Below are positions 43,764 through 53,012 of a stretch of DNA of 61,361 nucleotides, piece by piece. Positions within the stretch are counted from its first letter, which is position 1. Each line of letters starts with the position of its first letter. Below the pieces are notes generated by a model. The model ran no database searches and had not been told where the DNA came from. It worked only from the letters and a program-made list of their open reading frames with translations. A program made the translations under genes and the position numbers. The stretch is from Comamonadaceae bacterium UBA4962. Its GTDB lineage: Bacteria > Pseudomonadota > Gammaproteobacteria > Burkholderiales > Burkholderiaceae_C. The stretch lies in NCBI GenBank assembly GCA_002397315.1, contig DHAE01000021.1, positions 65,490 to 126,850 of the forward strand. The letters run 5' to 3'.

Positions 43764-45329
43764 TCAGTAGATCCGCCAGCGGACCAGGACCTGCAGCAGC
43801 AGCAGTCCCAGCACGAAGCCCAGGCCGCCGTAGATCAGGCCCTGCAGCAGCCGGTTGGTGCGGCGCTGCTCGGCGAGCAGCTCCTGCATCTCGCGCCGGT
43901 GGTCGTGTGGCTTGTGGCGCAGGTAGTCGTGCAGCAGGCGCGGCAGCTCGGGCATCATCTTCGCGAAATGCGGCGCCTCGGCCTTCACCTCGCGCCAGAA
44001 ACGCTGCGGCCCCATCTGGTCGAGCATCCACTTCTCGAGGAACGGCTTGGCCGTGCTCCAGAGGTCCAGCTCCGGGTCGAGCTGGCGGCCCAGGCCCTCG
44101 ATGTTGAGCAGCGTCTTCTGCAACAGCACCAGCTGCGGCTGGATCTCGACCTGGAAGCGCCGCGAAGTCTGGAAGAGCCGCATCAGCACCATGCCGAGCG
44201 ATATTTCCTTGAGCGGCCGGTCGAAGTACGGCTCGCAGACGGCGCGGATGGCCGATTCGAGTTCGTTGATGCGCGTGTCGGCCGGCACCCAGCCGCTCTC
44301 CACGTGCAGTTCGGCCACGCGCTTGTAGTCGCGGCGGAAGAAGGCCGTGAAGTTCTGCGCGAGGTATTCCTTGTCGAACTCGGTGAGCGAGCCGACGATG
44401 CCGAAATCCAGCGAGATGTAGCGGCCGAACGAGCCCGGCTCCAGGCTCACCTGGATGTTGCCCGGGTGCATGTCGGCATGGAAGAAGCCGTCGCGGAACA
44501 CCTGCGTGAAGAAGATCGTGACGCCGTCGCGCGCGAGCTGGCGGATGTCCACGCCCGCCGAGCGCAGCCGCTCGATCTGGCTGATCGGCACGCCGTTCAT
44601 GCGCTCCATCACCAGCACCTCGGGGTGGCAGAAGTCCCAGAGGATCTCGGGGATGCGCACCAGGCCCAGGCCTTCCATGTTGCGGCGCAGTTGCGCGGCG
44701 TTCGCGGCCTCGCGGATCAGGTCGAGTTCGTCGTGCAGGTAGTTGTCGAATTCCGCCACCACCTGCCGGGGCTTGAGCCGCTTGCCGTCGGCCGACAGGC
44801 TCTCCACCCAGCCGGCCATCGCGCGCATCAGGCCCAGGTCGTTGTCGATCACCGGCAGCATGCCGGGCCGCAGCACCTTCACGGCCACTTCGCGCTCCAC
44901 GCCGTAGCGGTCGCGCACCACCGCGAAGTGCACCTGCGCGATCGAGGCGCTCGCGACCGGCTCGCGGTCGAACGACACGAAGATCTCGCCGATCGGCCGG
45001 CGGAAGGCGCGCTCGATGGTGGCCACCGCCACGTTCGGATCGAACGGGGGGACACGGTCCTGCAGCAGGGCGAGCTCGTTGGCGATGTCCGGCGGCAGCA
45101 GGTCGCGCCGCGTGGAGAGCACCTGCCCGAACTTCACGAAGATCGGGCCCAGCCGCTCCAGCGCCTCGCGCAGGCGCCGGCCGCGCGGGGCGTCCAGGTT
45201 GCGGCCGATGGAGACCACGCGCGCGAGCATCCGCAGCCAGGGCTTCTGGAAGCTCGTCAGGACCAGTTCGTCGAGCCCATGGCGCAGCACCACCCAGACG
45301 ATGGTGGCGCCGCGGAAAAGCCGGCTCAT
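43764..45329 (-). CDS. ubiB: Ubiquinone biosynthesis kinase-like protein UbiB
   Basis: 521 residues. ABC1/ADCK atypical kinase-like: KxGQ region FVKFGQVLSTRRDLLPPDI, Ala-rich loop ASASIAQVHFA, HADMHPGNI, and the metal-binding LDFGIVG, with C-terminal hydrophobic spans (LIYGGLGFVLGLLLLQVLV). It supports the aerobic ubiquinone pathway at the inner membrane. Its ATG overlaps the ubiJ stop (ATGA). In-frame upstream sequence overlaps ubiJ. Confidence 0.96.
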   Translation of the reverse strand: MSRLFRGATIVWVVLRHGLDELVLTSFQKPWLRMLARVVSIGRNLDAPRGRRLREALERLGPIFVKFGQVLSTRRDLLPPDIANELALLQDRVPPFDPNVAVATIERAFRRPIGEIFVSFDREPVASASIAQVHFAVVRDRYGVEREVAVKVLRPGMLPVIDNDLGLMRAMAGWVESLSADGKRLKPRQVVAEFDNYLHDELDLIREAANAAQLRRNMEGLGLVRIPEILWDFCHPEVLVMERMNGVPISQIERLRSAGVDIRQLARDGVTIFFTQVFRDGFFHADMHPGNIQVSLEPGSFGRYISLDFGIVGSLTEFDKEYLAQNFTAFFRRDYKRVAELHVESGWVPADTRINELESAIRAVCEPYFDRPLKEISLGMVLMRLFQTSRRFQVEIQPQLVLLQKTLLNIEGLGRQLDPELDLWSTAKPFLEKWMLDQMGPQRFWREVKAEAPHFAKMMPELPRLLHDYLRHKPHDHRREMQELLAEQRRTNRLLQGLIYGGLGFVLGLLLLQVLVRWRIY

Positions 45330-45919
45330 GGAGCGCCGCGGTCGGAGCCGGGCGCGCCGGCCTGCGGGCCGTCGTCGGGCGCGGGGCGCCCTGCTGCCAT
45401 GCGCATGCCCACGAACTGCTTGAGCGCCTGCGCCACGCGCCGCGCCACCGTGCCGATCGCATGGGCGGGCGCGTCGCCGATGATGCGCGCCAGGTCTTCC
45501 TCGACGTCCCAGCGCACGTGGTCGGCCAGCCACTGGATCTCGGCGGCGAGCTGCACGTCGCCCTCGATACGGATGGCGGGCCGGTCGCCGCGCAGGGCCG
45601 TCTGGGCGAGCGACAGCGGCGAGGTGTCGGTGATCTCGACGCGCAGGTCCGGCACGGCGGCCTCACCGGCCAGATCGAACAGGCCGGCGGGCGTCACGCG
45701 CAGCGCCATGGAATAGGAGCGCCACTGCACCCGGGCCACGCTGCCGCTCTGCCGCACGAGCCGTTCCATGGCCTCGGGCTCCTGCATGAGCACGTGGTTG
45801 ACGAGCAGCACGAGCCGGTGCTGGACCTCGTGCACCAGCCATTGCGGGGGCTGCGGGCCGCCGGCCAGGCGCTCGAAGAGCCCGTCCAGGAACGAAAAAG
45901 GGGACTGTGGTGCTGCCAT
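45326..45919 (-). CDS. ubiJ: Ubiquinone biosynthesis accessory factor UbiJ (SCP2 domain)
   Basis: 197 residues. An SCP2-like lipid-binding domain (about 30-130, with WRSYSMALRVTPAGLFDLAG and GDVQLAAEIQWLADHVRWDVEEDLARIIGD) and an Ala/Gly-rich tail. In E. coli UbiJ is an assembly factor of the Ubi complex and sits between ubiE and ubiB. Here a Tim44-like gene and a terminator intervene on the ubiE side, while ubiB follows with an ATGA overlap. Confidence 0.92.
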   Translation of the reverse strand: MAAPQSPFSFLDGLFERLAGGPQPPQWLVHEVQHRLVLLVNHVLMQEPEAMERLVRQSGSVARVQWRSYSMALRVTPAGLFDLAGEAAVPDLRVEITDTSPLSLAQTALRGDRPAIRIEGDVQLAAEIQWLADHVRWDVEEDLARIIGDAPAHAIGTVARRVAQALKQFVGMRMAAGRPAPDDGPQAGAPGSDRGAP

Positions 45920-45988
45920 AGTCCCCGATTATTCCCCGAACTGGCCCGGACGCCCGAAAGCTTGTCCGTACGCGCGCCGCGCCATTAG

Positions 45989-46027
45989 GAAAAAAGAAAA
46001 CCCGCGGGCCGCGTCGGGCGGCCCGCG
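45989..46027 (-). terminator. Intrinsic terminator after the Tim44-like gene
   Basis: Minus strand stem CGCGGGCCG/CGGCCCGCG with a 7-nt loop, followed by GGTTTTCTTTTTT. It lies 8 bp after the stop of the Tim44-like gene and separates ubiE/Tim44 from ubiJ/ubiB, so the latter need their own promoter or read-through. Confidence 0.88.
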
Positions 46028-46034
46028 AAGCGCT

Positions 46035-47075
46035 TCACTGGAGCGCCTGAACGCCCGCCACCAGCCAGCCGCTGCTGCCGCTCTTGGGCTTGGTCATGTT
46101 CCAGACCTCGCGGAACGGGCTCGGGCCGGCCGAGGGTTCCTCGCGGATCATGCCGGAGAACTCCACGCTGGCCATGTAACCATCGCCCAGGTCCTCGATG
46201 CCCAGTAGCTGCGCTTCCAGCATCACCACGTCGGTGTGGTTGGGCTGGCTGGCACCGCGCAGGGATTCGCGTTCGCTCAGCTGGGAGCGGATCTCGTCGA
46301 CCATGCTGTCGGTCATCATCGAGCGCAGCGTGGGGATGTCGGAGCGGTCCCAGGCGGCTTGCAGCGTCACGAAGTTGCGCTTGGCCGCGTCCAGGAAGCC
46401 CTGCGTGTCGAAATCGGCCGGCACGCCCCAGTTCTGCGAGCCCGAGAGCCCCGAACCGATCACCACCCCGCTGCCCACGCCGGCGCCACCGGCGCGCGAG
46501 GCGTCGAAGGCCATGCCGCTGCGCTCGAAGGGGCGCGCGGAGGCGTCGTTGCCCACGTTCTGCGGGCTGTACTGGCGCGGCATGGGCGCCTCGGCGGGAG
46601 ACACCGAGCCGGCGCCCGCACCCTGGAAGGCGAACGGCGCACCGCCATTGCCCGCGCCGGCACCGGCCGCCACGGGGCCGGATTTGCGCGAACGCATGAT
46701 CATGCCGATCACCGCGAAGGCCACGAGCGCGAGCAGCGCGATCAGCAGGAAATTGCCGAAGGCGGCGCCCAGGCCGAGCGAATGGGCCAGCCAGGCCAGG
46801 CCCAGGCCGGCGGCCAGGCCGCCGAGCATCGCGCCCCAGGGCTTCTTGGGTGCCGCCGCGGCAGGCGCGGCATTGGGAGCGGTGGCCGGCTTGGCCGCCG
46901 CCGCATTGTTCACGTTCTGCGCGGGAGCGGCCGGCGCGGCGGGCGTGGCTTCGCGCTGCGTCACGTTGCTCGACTGCTTGCCGACCGACTTGCCGCCCCC
47001 CATGCGGCGGGCATCGGCGTCCAGGTGGACCACGGCGAGCATCGCCACCAGAGCCAAGGACCAGAATTTCATCAT
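46035..47075 (-). CDS. Tim44-like domain protein
   Basis: 346 residues. An N-terminal hydrophobic signal/anchor (2-22), an Ala/Pro-rich linker, a hydrophobic hairpin (about 82-125, LGGLAAGLGLAWLAHSLGLGAAFGNFLLIALLAL in part), a Gly/Ala-rich linker, and a C-terminal Tim44 domain (about 215-346, DFDTQGFLDAAKRNFVTLQAAWDRSD). Mitochondrial Tim44 binds membranes and import motors; bacterial members are poorly understood. A strong AGGAG site precedes two adjacent ATGs. It lies 38 bp after ubiE and is followed by a strong terminator. Confidence 0.88.
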   Translation of the reverse strand: MMKFWSLALVAMLAVVHLDADARRMGGGKSVGKQSSNVTQREATPAAPAAPAQNVNNAAAAKPATAPNAAPAAAAPKKPWGAMLGGLAAGLGLAWLAHSLGLGAAFGNFLLIALLALVAFAVIGMIMRSRKSGPVAAGAGAGNGGAPFAFQGAGAGSVSPAEAPMPRQYSPQNVGNDASARPFERSGMAFDASRAGGAGVGSGVVIGSGLSGSQNWGVPADFDTQGFLDAAKRNFVTLQAAWDRSDIPTLRSMMTDSMVDEIRSQLSERESLRGASQPNHTDVVMLEAQLLGIEDLGDGYMASVEFSGMIREEPSAGPSPFREVWNMTKPKSGSSGWLVAGVQALQ

Positions 47076-47113
47076 GTCATCTCCTTCTATTTATCGGGAG
47101 CCGCGGACGCGGC

Positions 47114-47845
47114 TCAGCACTTGATTCCAACATGCAGCGCGACCACGCCGCCCGTCATGTTGTGATAGTCCACATGCCCAAAGCCATTTTTCTGCATGAG
47201 GGATTTGAGTTCCTCCTGGCCGGGATGCATGCGGATCGATTCGGCCAGGTAGCGGTAGCTCGCGTCGTCGCCGGCCACGAGCTTGCCCAGGCGGGGCAGC
47301 ACCTTGAAGGAATACCAGTCGTAGGGCTTGCGCAGCGGCTTGGCGACCTGCGAGAACTCCAGCACCAGCAGGCGGCCGCGGGGCTTGAGCACGCGGCACA
47401 TCTCGGCGATGGCCTGGTCCTTGTGCGTCATGTTGCGCAGGCCGAAGGCCACGCTCACCACGTCGAAATGGTTGTCGGGGAACGGCAGGCGCTCCGCGTC
47501 GCAGACCAGCGTGGGCAGCACGGTGCCGCCGTCGATGAGGCGGTCCCGCCCCACGCGCAGCATGGATTCGTTGATGTCGGTGTGCACCACCGTGCCGCTC
47601 GCGCCCACCTTCTTCGCGAACGCGCGCGCCAGATCGCCGGTGCCGCCGGCGATGTCGAGCACGGCCTGGCCTTCCCGCAGGTTGGCGACCATCACGGTGT
47701 AGGCCTTCCAGGCACGGTGCAGGCCACCGGACATGAGGTCGTTCATGAGGTCGTACTTCGAGGCCACGGAATCGAACACGCCGCGCACGCGGCGGGCCTT
47801 GTCCTTCTCATCGACCGACTGGAAACCGAAATGGGTGGTGCTCAT
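47114..47845 (-). CDS. ubiE: Ubiquinone/menaquinone biosynthesis C-methyltransferase UbiE
   Basis: 243 residues. SAM-dependent methyltransferase: motif VLDIAGGTGDLARAF, FDSVASKYDLMNDLMSGGLHRAWK typical of UbiE N-termini, and the C-terminal MTGGVVALHVGIKC. It methylates the quinone ring. Heads the ubiE-Tim44-(terminator)-ubiJ-ubiB group. The 164 bp between it and DUF971 contain no credible gene. Confidence 0.96.
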   Translation of the reverse strand: MSTTHFGFQSVDEKDKARRVRGVFDSVASKYDLMNDLMSGGLHRAWKAYTVMVANLREGQAVLDIAGGTGDLARAFAKKVGASGTVVHTDINESMLRVGRDRLIDGGTVLPTLVCDAERLPFPDNHFDVVSVAFGLRNMTHKDQAIAEMCRVLKPRGRLLVLEFSQVAKPLRKPYDWYSFKVLPRLGKLVAGDDASYRYLAESIRMHPGQEELKSLMQKNGFGHVDYHNMTGGVVALHVGIKC

Positions 47846-48009
47846 GCCCCGATGCTAGGCCCCGCCACCGGCGGCGTACAGCGACAACCCCGCAACTGCA
47901 TGGGGCATGTGTGCGATTTGGATCACGGAAGGCGCTCCGCGCGCCCGCCCGGGTGCTGCTGCGGCCGCCGTGGCCGCCGCCTCCGTGAAGCTGGCGATGC
48001 CGCGCCGCG

Positions 48010-48456
48010 TCAGTGGCCGCCGCCGCAGCCGCCCTGCGCCGAACCGCCGCCCGCATGGCCGCGGCGTGCGGCGGCCGGCATGGGCGCGTCGCGATCGGCA
48101 CCGGCCTGCGCGAGGCGCTCGGCGTACTGCGCCCAGAGCGCTTCCTGCCGCTGCCCGAGCTCGTAGAGGTAGGCCCACGAGAAGATGCCGCTGTCGTGCC
48201 CGTCCGAGAACGTCGGCCGGATCGCGTAGTGGCCCACCGGCTCGATCGCCTCGATGGCCACATCGCGTTTGCCGGTCTGCAGCACTTCCTGCCCAGGCCC
48301 GTGGCCCTGCACCTCCGCCGACGGCGAATACACCCGCATCAGCTCGAAGGGAATGCGGAAGGCGGCGCCATCGGAGAACACCACCTCCAGCACGCGCGAG
48401 GCGCCGTGGGCGGTGAGCGATTGCGGTGTCGGGGTGTCGGGCGTCAGTCCGGCCAT
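48010..48456 (-). CDS. DUF971 domain protein
   Basis: 148 residues. The DUF971 core (about 12-115) carries RIPFELMRVYSPSAEVQGHGPGQ and IEAIEPVGHYAIRPTFSDGHDSGIFSWAYLYELG. This module also forms the N-terminus of gamma-butyrobetaine hydroxylases. The last 20 residues are Gly/Ala-rich with His and Cys (GHAGGG, GGCGGGH), a possible metal-binding tail. Start at 48456 (MAGLTPDTPTPQ); longer in-frame versions begin within the preceding spacer. Confidence 0.9.
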   Translation of the reverse strand: MAGLTPDTPTPQSLTAHGASRVLEVVFSDGAAFRIPFELMRVYSPSAEVQGHGPGQEVLQTGKRDVAIEAIEPVGHYAIRPTFSDGHDSGIFSWAYLYELGQRQEALWAQYAERLAQAGADRDAPMPAAARRGHAGGGSAQGGCGGGH

Positions 48457-48517
48457 GGCAGTCCTCGGCGAATGCGGTGGTGCAGGAAAGGGAGAAGGAC
48501 CGTTGGCGGCCGGGGGC

Positions 48518-48949
48518 CTACACGGTGCCTTCGAGGCGGGCGCGGATGGCATTGTCCATGCGCCCGTGCAGCGCCGCGACCGAGTCTTCGCGGGCCGGGT
48601 CGCGCTCGCGCACCGGCTGCGCCCACACGGGCGAGGGGAAGTGGCTGTCCCACGCGAAGCGCGCGATCACGTGCCAGTGCAGGTGCGGCACCATGTTGCC
48701 CAGCGCCGCGAGATTGACCTTGTCGGGCTGCAGGTGCGCGCGCAGCACCTGCTCCACGGACGCCACGGCCTCCATGCACAGCAGGCGGTCGGGCGCCGAC
48801 AGATCGGAGAACTCCGCCACGTGCGCGTTCCAGACCACTCGGTAGAAGGCGGGAAAGCCCGCTTCCTCGGCGCGGATGACGCGCAGCTTCTGCCCGCGCC
48901 ACACCAGCACGCCGCCATCGCCGCCGCACAGCGGGCAGGCCGACGCCAT
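48518..48949 (-). CDS. HIT-family nucleotide hydrolase-like protein
   Basis: 143 residues. It has an N-terminal CxxC pair (CPLCGG) and the histidine triad-like motif HLHWHVIAR (HxHxH) near residue 93. Likely hydrolyses a dinucleotide or nucleotidyl bond; substrate unknown. Its ATG overlaps the stop of the 1307-aa oxidoreductase (TGATG), so they are coupled. Confidence 0.9.
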   Translation of the reverse strand: MASACPLCGGDGGVLVWRGQKLRVIRAEEAGFPAFYRVVWNAHVAEFSDLSAPDRLLCMEAVASVEQVLRAHLQPDKVNLAALGNMVPHLHWHVIARFAWDSHFPSPVWAQPVRERDPAREDSVAALHGRMDNAIRARLEGTV

Positions 48950-51900
48950 CAGACCAGCACCCGCTCGATGCCGCCCGCGTTGGCACGCTGCACGTACTCG
49001 GGCATCCAGTTCTCGCCCAGGATCTCGCGCGCCATCTCGACGACGATGTAGTCGGCCTCGAGCAGGCCGTTCTGCAGATCGTCCTGGTAGCGGTTCAGGC
49101 CCTGCAGGCAGCTCGGGCAGCTGGTGAGGATCTTCACGTTGTCCTGCGGGCCCACGGCGCCGCTCGCGCGCAGCGCGGCCTCGCCCTTGCGGATTTCCTC
49201 TTCCTTGCGGAAGCGCACCTGCGTGGAGATGTCGGGCCGCGTCACGCCCAGCGTGCCGGATTCGCCGCAGCAACGCTCGCTCTTGGTCACCTGCGGGCCG
49301 ACGAGCGCCTTCACGGTCTTCACCGAGTCCTGCAGCTTCATCGGGTTGTGGCAGGGCTCGTGGTACAGGTAGGCGCCCTTGCCCTGCAGCTGGATGCCCT
49401 TTTCCAGCAGGTACTCGTGGATGTCGATGATGCGGCAGCCCGGGAAGATCTTGTCGAACTGGTAACCCTGCAGCTGGTCGTAGCAGGTGCCGCAGCTCAC
49501 CACCACGGTCTTGATGTCGAGGTAGTTGAGCGTGTTGGCCACGCGGTGGAAGAGCACCCGGTTGTCGGTGATCATCTTCTCGGCCTTGTCGAACTGGCCG
49601 CTCCCGCGCTGCGGGTAGCCGCAGCACAGGTACCCCGGCGGCAGCACGGTCTGCACGCCCGCATGCCAGAGCATCGCCTGGGTGGCGAGGCCCACCTGGC
49701 TGAACAGGCGCTCCGATCCGCAGCCGGGGAAATAGAACACCGCCTCCGTCTCGGCCGTGGTGGCGGCCGGGTTGCGGATGATGGGCACGTAGTTCTTGTC
49801 CTCGATGTCCAGCAGCGCGCGCGCCGTCTTCTTCGGCAGCCCGCCCGGCAGCTTCTTGTTGATGAAGTGGATCACCTGCTCCTTGATGGGCGCGGAGCCC
49901 ACCGTGGCCGGCGGGTGCGCGGTCTGGCGGCGGCCCACGGCGCGGGCCAGATCGACCACCGCGCGCTGCGCCTTGAAGCCCACGTCCACCATCGCCGAGC
50001 GCATCAGCTTGATGGTGTCGGGGTTGGTGGCGTTCAGCATGGCCATCGCCAGCTTGTTGCCGGGGCGGAAGCTCTTCTTGCCCATCTTGCGCAGCAGGTT
50101 GCGCATGTTCATCGTCACGTCGCCGAAGTCGATCTTCACCGGGCACGGCGTGTAGCACTTGTGGCAGACGGTGCAGTGGTCGGCCACGTCCTCGAACTCC
50201 TGCCAGTGCTTGATCGACACGCCGCGGCGCGTCTGCTCTTCGTACAGGAAGGCTTCGACCAGCAGCGAAGTCGCCAGGATCTTGTTGCGCGGGCTGTAGA
50301 GCAGGCTGGCGCGCGGCACGTGCGTGGCGCACACGGGCTTGCACTTGCCGCAACGCAGACAGTCCTTGACCGAATCGGCGATGGCGCCGATGTCGCTCTG
50401 CTGCATGATGAGCGATTCGTGCCCCATCAGGCCGAAGCTCGGCGTGTAGGCGTTGGTCAAATCCGCGAACATCAGCGAGCGGCGCGCATGCACCGCCGCA
50501 TCGGCGCGCGCGCCCTGCCCCAGCGGCACCGGCGGCTCCTGGTGGCGCAGCAGCTTACCCTTGTTGAATCGGCCCTGCGGGTCCACCCGCTGCTTGTAGT
50601 CGGCGAACGGGCGCAGTTCGTCGTCCGTCAGGAATTCCAGCTTGGTGATGCCGATGCCGTGCTCGCCGGAGATCACGCCGTCCAGGCTGCGCGCCAGCAC
50701 CATGATGCGCTCGACGGCCTCGTGCGCCGTCTGCAGCATGTCGTAGTCGTCGCTGTTGACGGGGATGTTGGTGTGCACGTTGCCGTCGCCCGCGTGCATG
50801 TGCAGCGCCACCCACACGCGGCCCTTGAGCACGCGCTGGTGGATGGCCTGCATCTCGTCCATGATGGGCTGGAAGGAGGCACCGGGGAAGATCTTGGAGA
50901 GCGGCTCGCGCAGCTGCGTCTTCCAGCTCGCGCGCAGCGTGTGGTCCTGCAGTTGCGGGAACAGCGCTTCCACGTCCTGCAGCCAGCCGGCCCACAGGTC
51001 GCGCACCCCGCCCACCAGCGCCACCGCCTGGGCCACGCGGTCCTCCAGCAGTTCGGCGGAGGGAATCTCGTGCGCGTCGTCCTGGCGGCCCAGCGGCAGG
51101 TTGCCGCGCAGCAGGAATTCCTCCAGCGCGTCGCACAGCCTGAGCTTGTTGCGCAGCGACAGCTCGATGTTGATGCGCTCGATGCCATCGCTGTATTCGG
51201 CCATGCGCGGCAGCGGGATCACCACGTCTTCGTTGATCTTGAAGGCGTTGGTGTGGCGGCTGATGGCGGCCGTGCGCTTGCGGTCGAGCCAGAACTTCTT
51301 GCGCGCCTCGGGGCTGATGGCGATGAAGCCCTCGCCCGCGCGCGAGTTGGCGATGCGCACGACCTCGCTGGTCACGCGCGCCACCGCATCGGCGTCGTCG
51401 CCCGCGATGTCGCCGAACAGCACCATCTTCGGCAAGCCGCCGCCGTGCTTCTTGCTCTTGGTGGCGTAGCCCACGGCCTTCAGGTAGCGGTCGTCCAGGT
51501 GCTCCAGGCCCGCGAGCAGCACGCCCGAGCGCTTCTGCTCGGCGAACATGAAGTCCTTGATCTCGACGATCGAGGGCACGGCGTCCTTGGCGTTGCCGAA
51601 GAACTCCAGGCACACGGTGCGCGTGTGCGCCGGCATGCGGTGCACCACCCAGCGCGCGCTGGTGATGAGGCCGTCGCAACCTTCCTTCTGGATGCCCGGC
51701 AGGCCGGAGAGGAACTTGTCCGTCACGTCCTTGCCCAGGCCTTCCTTGCGGAAGGTGCGGCCGGGAATGGCGAGCCGCTCGGTGCGGATCGGCGTCCTGC
51801 CGTCGGCCTCGAAGTACTGCAGTTCGAACGTGGCCGTCTCCACGTCGTGGATCTTGCCCATGTTGTGGTCCAGGCGCGTGACCTCCAGCCACTGCGCCTC

Positions 51901-52872
51901 GGGCGTCACCATGCGCCAGCTGACGAGGTTGTCCAGCGCCGTGCCCCACAGCACGGCCTTCTTGCCGCCCGCGTTCATGGCGATGTTGCCGCCGACACAC
52001 GAGGCTTCGGCGCTGGTCGGATCGACCGCGAAGACGAAGCCCGCGCGCTCGGCCGCATCGGCCACGCGCTGCGTGACCACGCCGGCCTCGGTCCAGATGG
52101 TTCCCACCTCGCCCTCGATGCCCGGCAGGCGGCGCATCTCCACCTCGGTCATGGCTTCGAGCTTTTCGGTGTTGATGACGGCGCTGCGCCAGGTGAGCGG
52201 GATCGCGCCGCCGGTGTAGCCGGTGCCGCCCCCGCGCGGGATGATGGTGAGTTCCAGCTCGATGCAGGCCTTCACCAGCGCGGCCATCTCGGCCTCGGTG
52301 TCGGGCGTGAGCACCACGAACGGGTACTCCACGCGCCAGTCGGTGGCGTCCGTCACGTGCGACACGCGCGAGAGGCCGTCGAACTTGATGTTGTCCTTGG
52401 CCGTGTGGCGGCCCAGGCGTTTCTGCACCTGGCGGCGCAGCTGCGCGGCCTCCACGAAGGTGGCGTCGAATTCGGCGATGGCACGGCGGGCGGACTCCAC
52501 CAGCTGGCCGACCAGGCGGTCGCGCTCTTCGTCTTCGCCCGGGGTGCGGCGCTTGCCGATCTCGGCCAGCCGGTGCTGCAGTGCGTCCACCAGCGCCTTG
52601 CGGCGGTCGGGGTTGTCCAGCAGGTCGTCCTGCAGGTAGGGATTGCGCTGCACGACCCAGATGTCGCCCAGCACCTCGTAGAGCATGCGCGCGGAGCGGC
52701 CGGTGCGGCGCTCGCGGCGCAGCTGGTCCAGCACGTCCCAGGAGGCGGAACCCAGCAGCCGGATGACGATTTCCCGGTCGGAAAACGAGGTGTAGTTGTA
52801 GGGAATCTCGCGCAGGCGGGTGGGCTCGGCGGACTGGGCCTGCAGGGCGGCCAGCGCTATCGGAACATTCAT
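48949..52872 (-). CDS. Large FAD-linked oxidoreductase with Fe-S domain (DUF3683, GlcD-GlcF-like fusion)
   Basis: 1307 residues. Order: DUF3683-type N-terminus (1-190), FAD-binding_4 domain with PRGGGTGYTGG near 211, FAD-oxidase C-terminal part with HMHAGDGNVHTN (about 687) and GEHGIG (about 735), two ferredoxin-type cysteine motifs CLRCGKCKPVC (about 836) and CTVCHKCYTPCP (about 898), then two CCG-type cysteine domains (FPGCG..., CCGESG). It thus fuses a lactate/glycolate dehydrogenase flavoprotein with its heterodisulfide-reductase-like Fe-S partner. The 2-hydroxyacid substrate is unknown. Start 52872 (MNVPIALAALQAQS). Confidence 0.92.
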   Translation of the reverse strand: MNVPIALAALQAQSAEPTRLREIPYNYTSFSDREIVIRLLGSASWDVLDQLRRERRTGRSARMLYEVLGDIWVVQRNPYLQDDLLDNPDRRKALVDALQHRLAEIGKRRTPGEDEERDRLVGQLVESARRAIAEFDATFVEAAQLRRQVQKRLGRHTAKDNIKFDGLSRVSHVTDATDWRVEYPFVVLTPDTEAEMAALVKACIELELTIIPRGGGTGYTGGAIPLTWRSAVINTEKLEAMTEVEMRRLPGIEGEVGTIWTEAGVVTQRVADAAERAGFVFAVDPTSAEASCVGGNIAMNAGGKKAVLWGTALDNLVSWRMVTPEAQWLEVTRLDHNMGKIHDVETATFELQYFEADGRTPIRTERLAIPGRTFRKEGLGKDVTDKFLSGLPGIQKEGCDGLITSARWVVHRMPAHTRTVCLEFFGNAKDAVPSIVEIKDFMFAEQKRSGVLLAGLEHLDDRYLKAVGYATKSKKHGGGLPKMVLFGDIAGDDADAVARVTSEVVRIANSRAGEGFIAISPEARKKFWLDRKRTAAISRHTNAFKINEDVVIPLPRMAEYSDGIERINIELSLRNKLRLCDALEEFLLRGNLPLGRQDDAHEIPSAELLEDRVAQAVALVGGVRDLWAGWLQDVEALFPQLQDHTLRASWKTQLREPLSKIFPGASFQPIMDEMQAIHQRVLKGRVWVALHMHAGDGNVHTNIPVNSDDYDMLQTAHEAVERIMVLARSLDGVISGEHGIGITKLEFLTDDELRPFADYKQRVDPQGRFNKGKLLRHQEPPVPLGQGARADAAVHARRSLMFADLTNAYTPSFGLMGHESLIMQQSDIGAIADSVKDCLRCGKCKPVCATHVPRASLLYSPRNKILATSLLVEAFLYEEQTRRGVSIKHWQEFEDVADHCTVCHKCYTPCPVKIDFGDVTMNMRNLLRKMGKKSFRPGNKLAMAMLNATNPDTIKLMRSAMVDVGFKAQRAVVDLARAVGRRQTAHPPATVGSAPIKEQVIHFINKKLPGGLPKKTARALLDIEDKNYVPIIRNPAATTAETEAVFYFPGCGSERLFSQVGLATQAMLWHAGVQTVLPPGYLCCGYPQRGSGQFDKAEKMITDNRVLFHRVANTLNYLDIKTVVVSCGTCYDQLQGYQFDKIFPGCRIIDIHEYLLEKGIQLQGKGAYLYHEPCHNPMKLQDSVKTVKALVGPQVTKSERCCGESGTLGVTRPDISTQVRFRKEEEIRKGEAALRASGAVGPQDNVKILTSCPSCLQGLNRYQDDLQNGLLEADYIVVEMAREILGENWMPEYVQRANAGGIERVLV

Positions 52873-53012
52873 GGGGTGGACCTGGGTCGGGCGCAGGCGG
52901 CGCGCCCCTCGTGCCTCGGGGCCGGTGATTTTACGCCAGCGCCCCGCCGGCCGCCGGGCCGGCCACCCCCGCCCCGTCCGCACGGCAACGCCGCCCGCGG
53001 CCGGGGGCCCGC

